Positions 63,601 to 64,000 of a stretch of 64,000 nucleotides of DNA are shown one piece after another. The translations under genes were made by a program, and so were the position numbers. Under the pieces are notes generated by a model. The model was given only the letters and a program-made list of their open reading frames with translations, was not told where the DNA came from and searched no databases. The number at the start of each line of letters is the position of its first letter. The stretch's first letter is position 1. The stretch covers positions 507,010 to 571,009 of the forward strand of contig JAYKAV010002972.1 of NCBI GenBank assembly GCA_035582835.1, in the 5' to 3' direction. This DNA is from Phoebastria nigripes. Its lineage: Eukaryota; Chordata; Aves; Procellariiformes; Diomedeidae.

Positions 63601-64000
63601 TGTTTTCCTTAGCAATCATATCTGTTCATGGTTACTCATGTCCTTATCTGACTTAGTTGTTTATGTGTCATCTATATTAAATAATCTCAATTCCCATTCA
63701 TATCAGCATGATATAAAAATAAAAGCTTATAGAGAATTCTTTTTTTCTAATATGGTCAGAACAAAAATCAGATTTAACTGTCAGACTTTGGTAAATTCGA
63801 ACCAAATTTATAAGGGAATCTCCTCAAATTAATGTTCTCCCTTTAATGTTGCTTAACATAATACAGAAAACAGCTGCAGAGAAACACATTTTCTAGCTGT
63901 TTATTTCAACTGACAGAAAGCAGAACAAAAACTTTGTCAATAATGCAAAGAATTCCTAGCCAGGTCCTCTGAAATTGTAAACTTTTCTAAAATCCAATTA

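Larger units (their letters stand above)
50001..64000 (-). other. ANGPT1: ANGPT1 intron 1, 50-64 kb
   Basis: This stretch contains an unclassified dispersed repeat pair (50392-50512 and 52098-52222), a MIR-like SINE (54651-54820), a degraded CR1 (55880-56576), a purine-rich tract (about 56849-56935), an inverted/direct repeat complex (60525-60616) and a GC-richer patch at 62700-63030. ANGPT1 exon 1 was looked for and not found, so the intron most likely continues past 64000. A nested gene or upstream intergenic sequence cannot be fully excluded, because exon 1 is not visible. Confidence 0.65.

Overview
This window looks like bird nuclear DNA: AT-rich, intron-dominated sequence carrying CR1 LINE fragments with the typical 3' end, plus a long interspersed repeat that resembles an avian endogenous-retrovirus LTR. 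The only protein-coding gene I can support is angiopoietin-1 (ANGPT1), on the minus strand. Three consecutive coiled-coil exons are present with canonical splice sites and compatible phases: exon 2 (13981-14136, 156 nt), exon 3 (10781-10902, 122 nt) and exon 4 (1001-1233, 233 nt). Exon numbers follow the mammalian gene. The signal-peptide exon 1 should lie to the right of the window and the fibrinogen-like domain exons to the left of position 1.

Layout: 1-1000 is the start of intron 4. 1234-10780 is intron 3 (9.5 kb), which holds an 870-bp LTR-like repeat, a strong nested inverted repeat and a well-preserved CR1 3' end. 10903-13980 is intron 2 (3.1 kb). 14137-64000 is the start of a very large intron 1 (at least 49.9 kb). 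Intron 1 holds a minus-strand CR1 (19.8-20.2 kb), a worn CR1-like relic (38.1-38.5 kb), a degraded CR1 reverse-transcriptase fragment (55.9-56.6 kb), three MIR-like SINE relics (41.6, 45.9 and 54.7 kb), scattered short relics of an old palindromic amniote repeat, simple repeats, and a purine/pyrimidine mirror tract with quadruplex potential.

Most open reading frames here are short, lack homology I can recognise and have intronic composition; I treat them as chance. The one possible exception is an open 227-nt segment with good splice signals at 28989-29215 on the plus strand, and it is only a candidate. I see no CRISPR array, tRNA, rRNA or bacterial-type operon. Isolated single N bases occur roughly every kilobase after 7.7 kb, as in a draft assembly. 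I found no convincing novel biological system. The items most worth checking are the nested hairpin at 9561-9653, the candidate exon at 28989-29215, the unclassified repeat pair at 50.4 and 52.1 kb, and the ancient SINE and palindromic relics.
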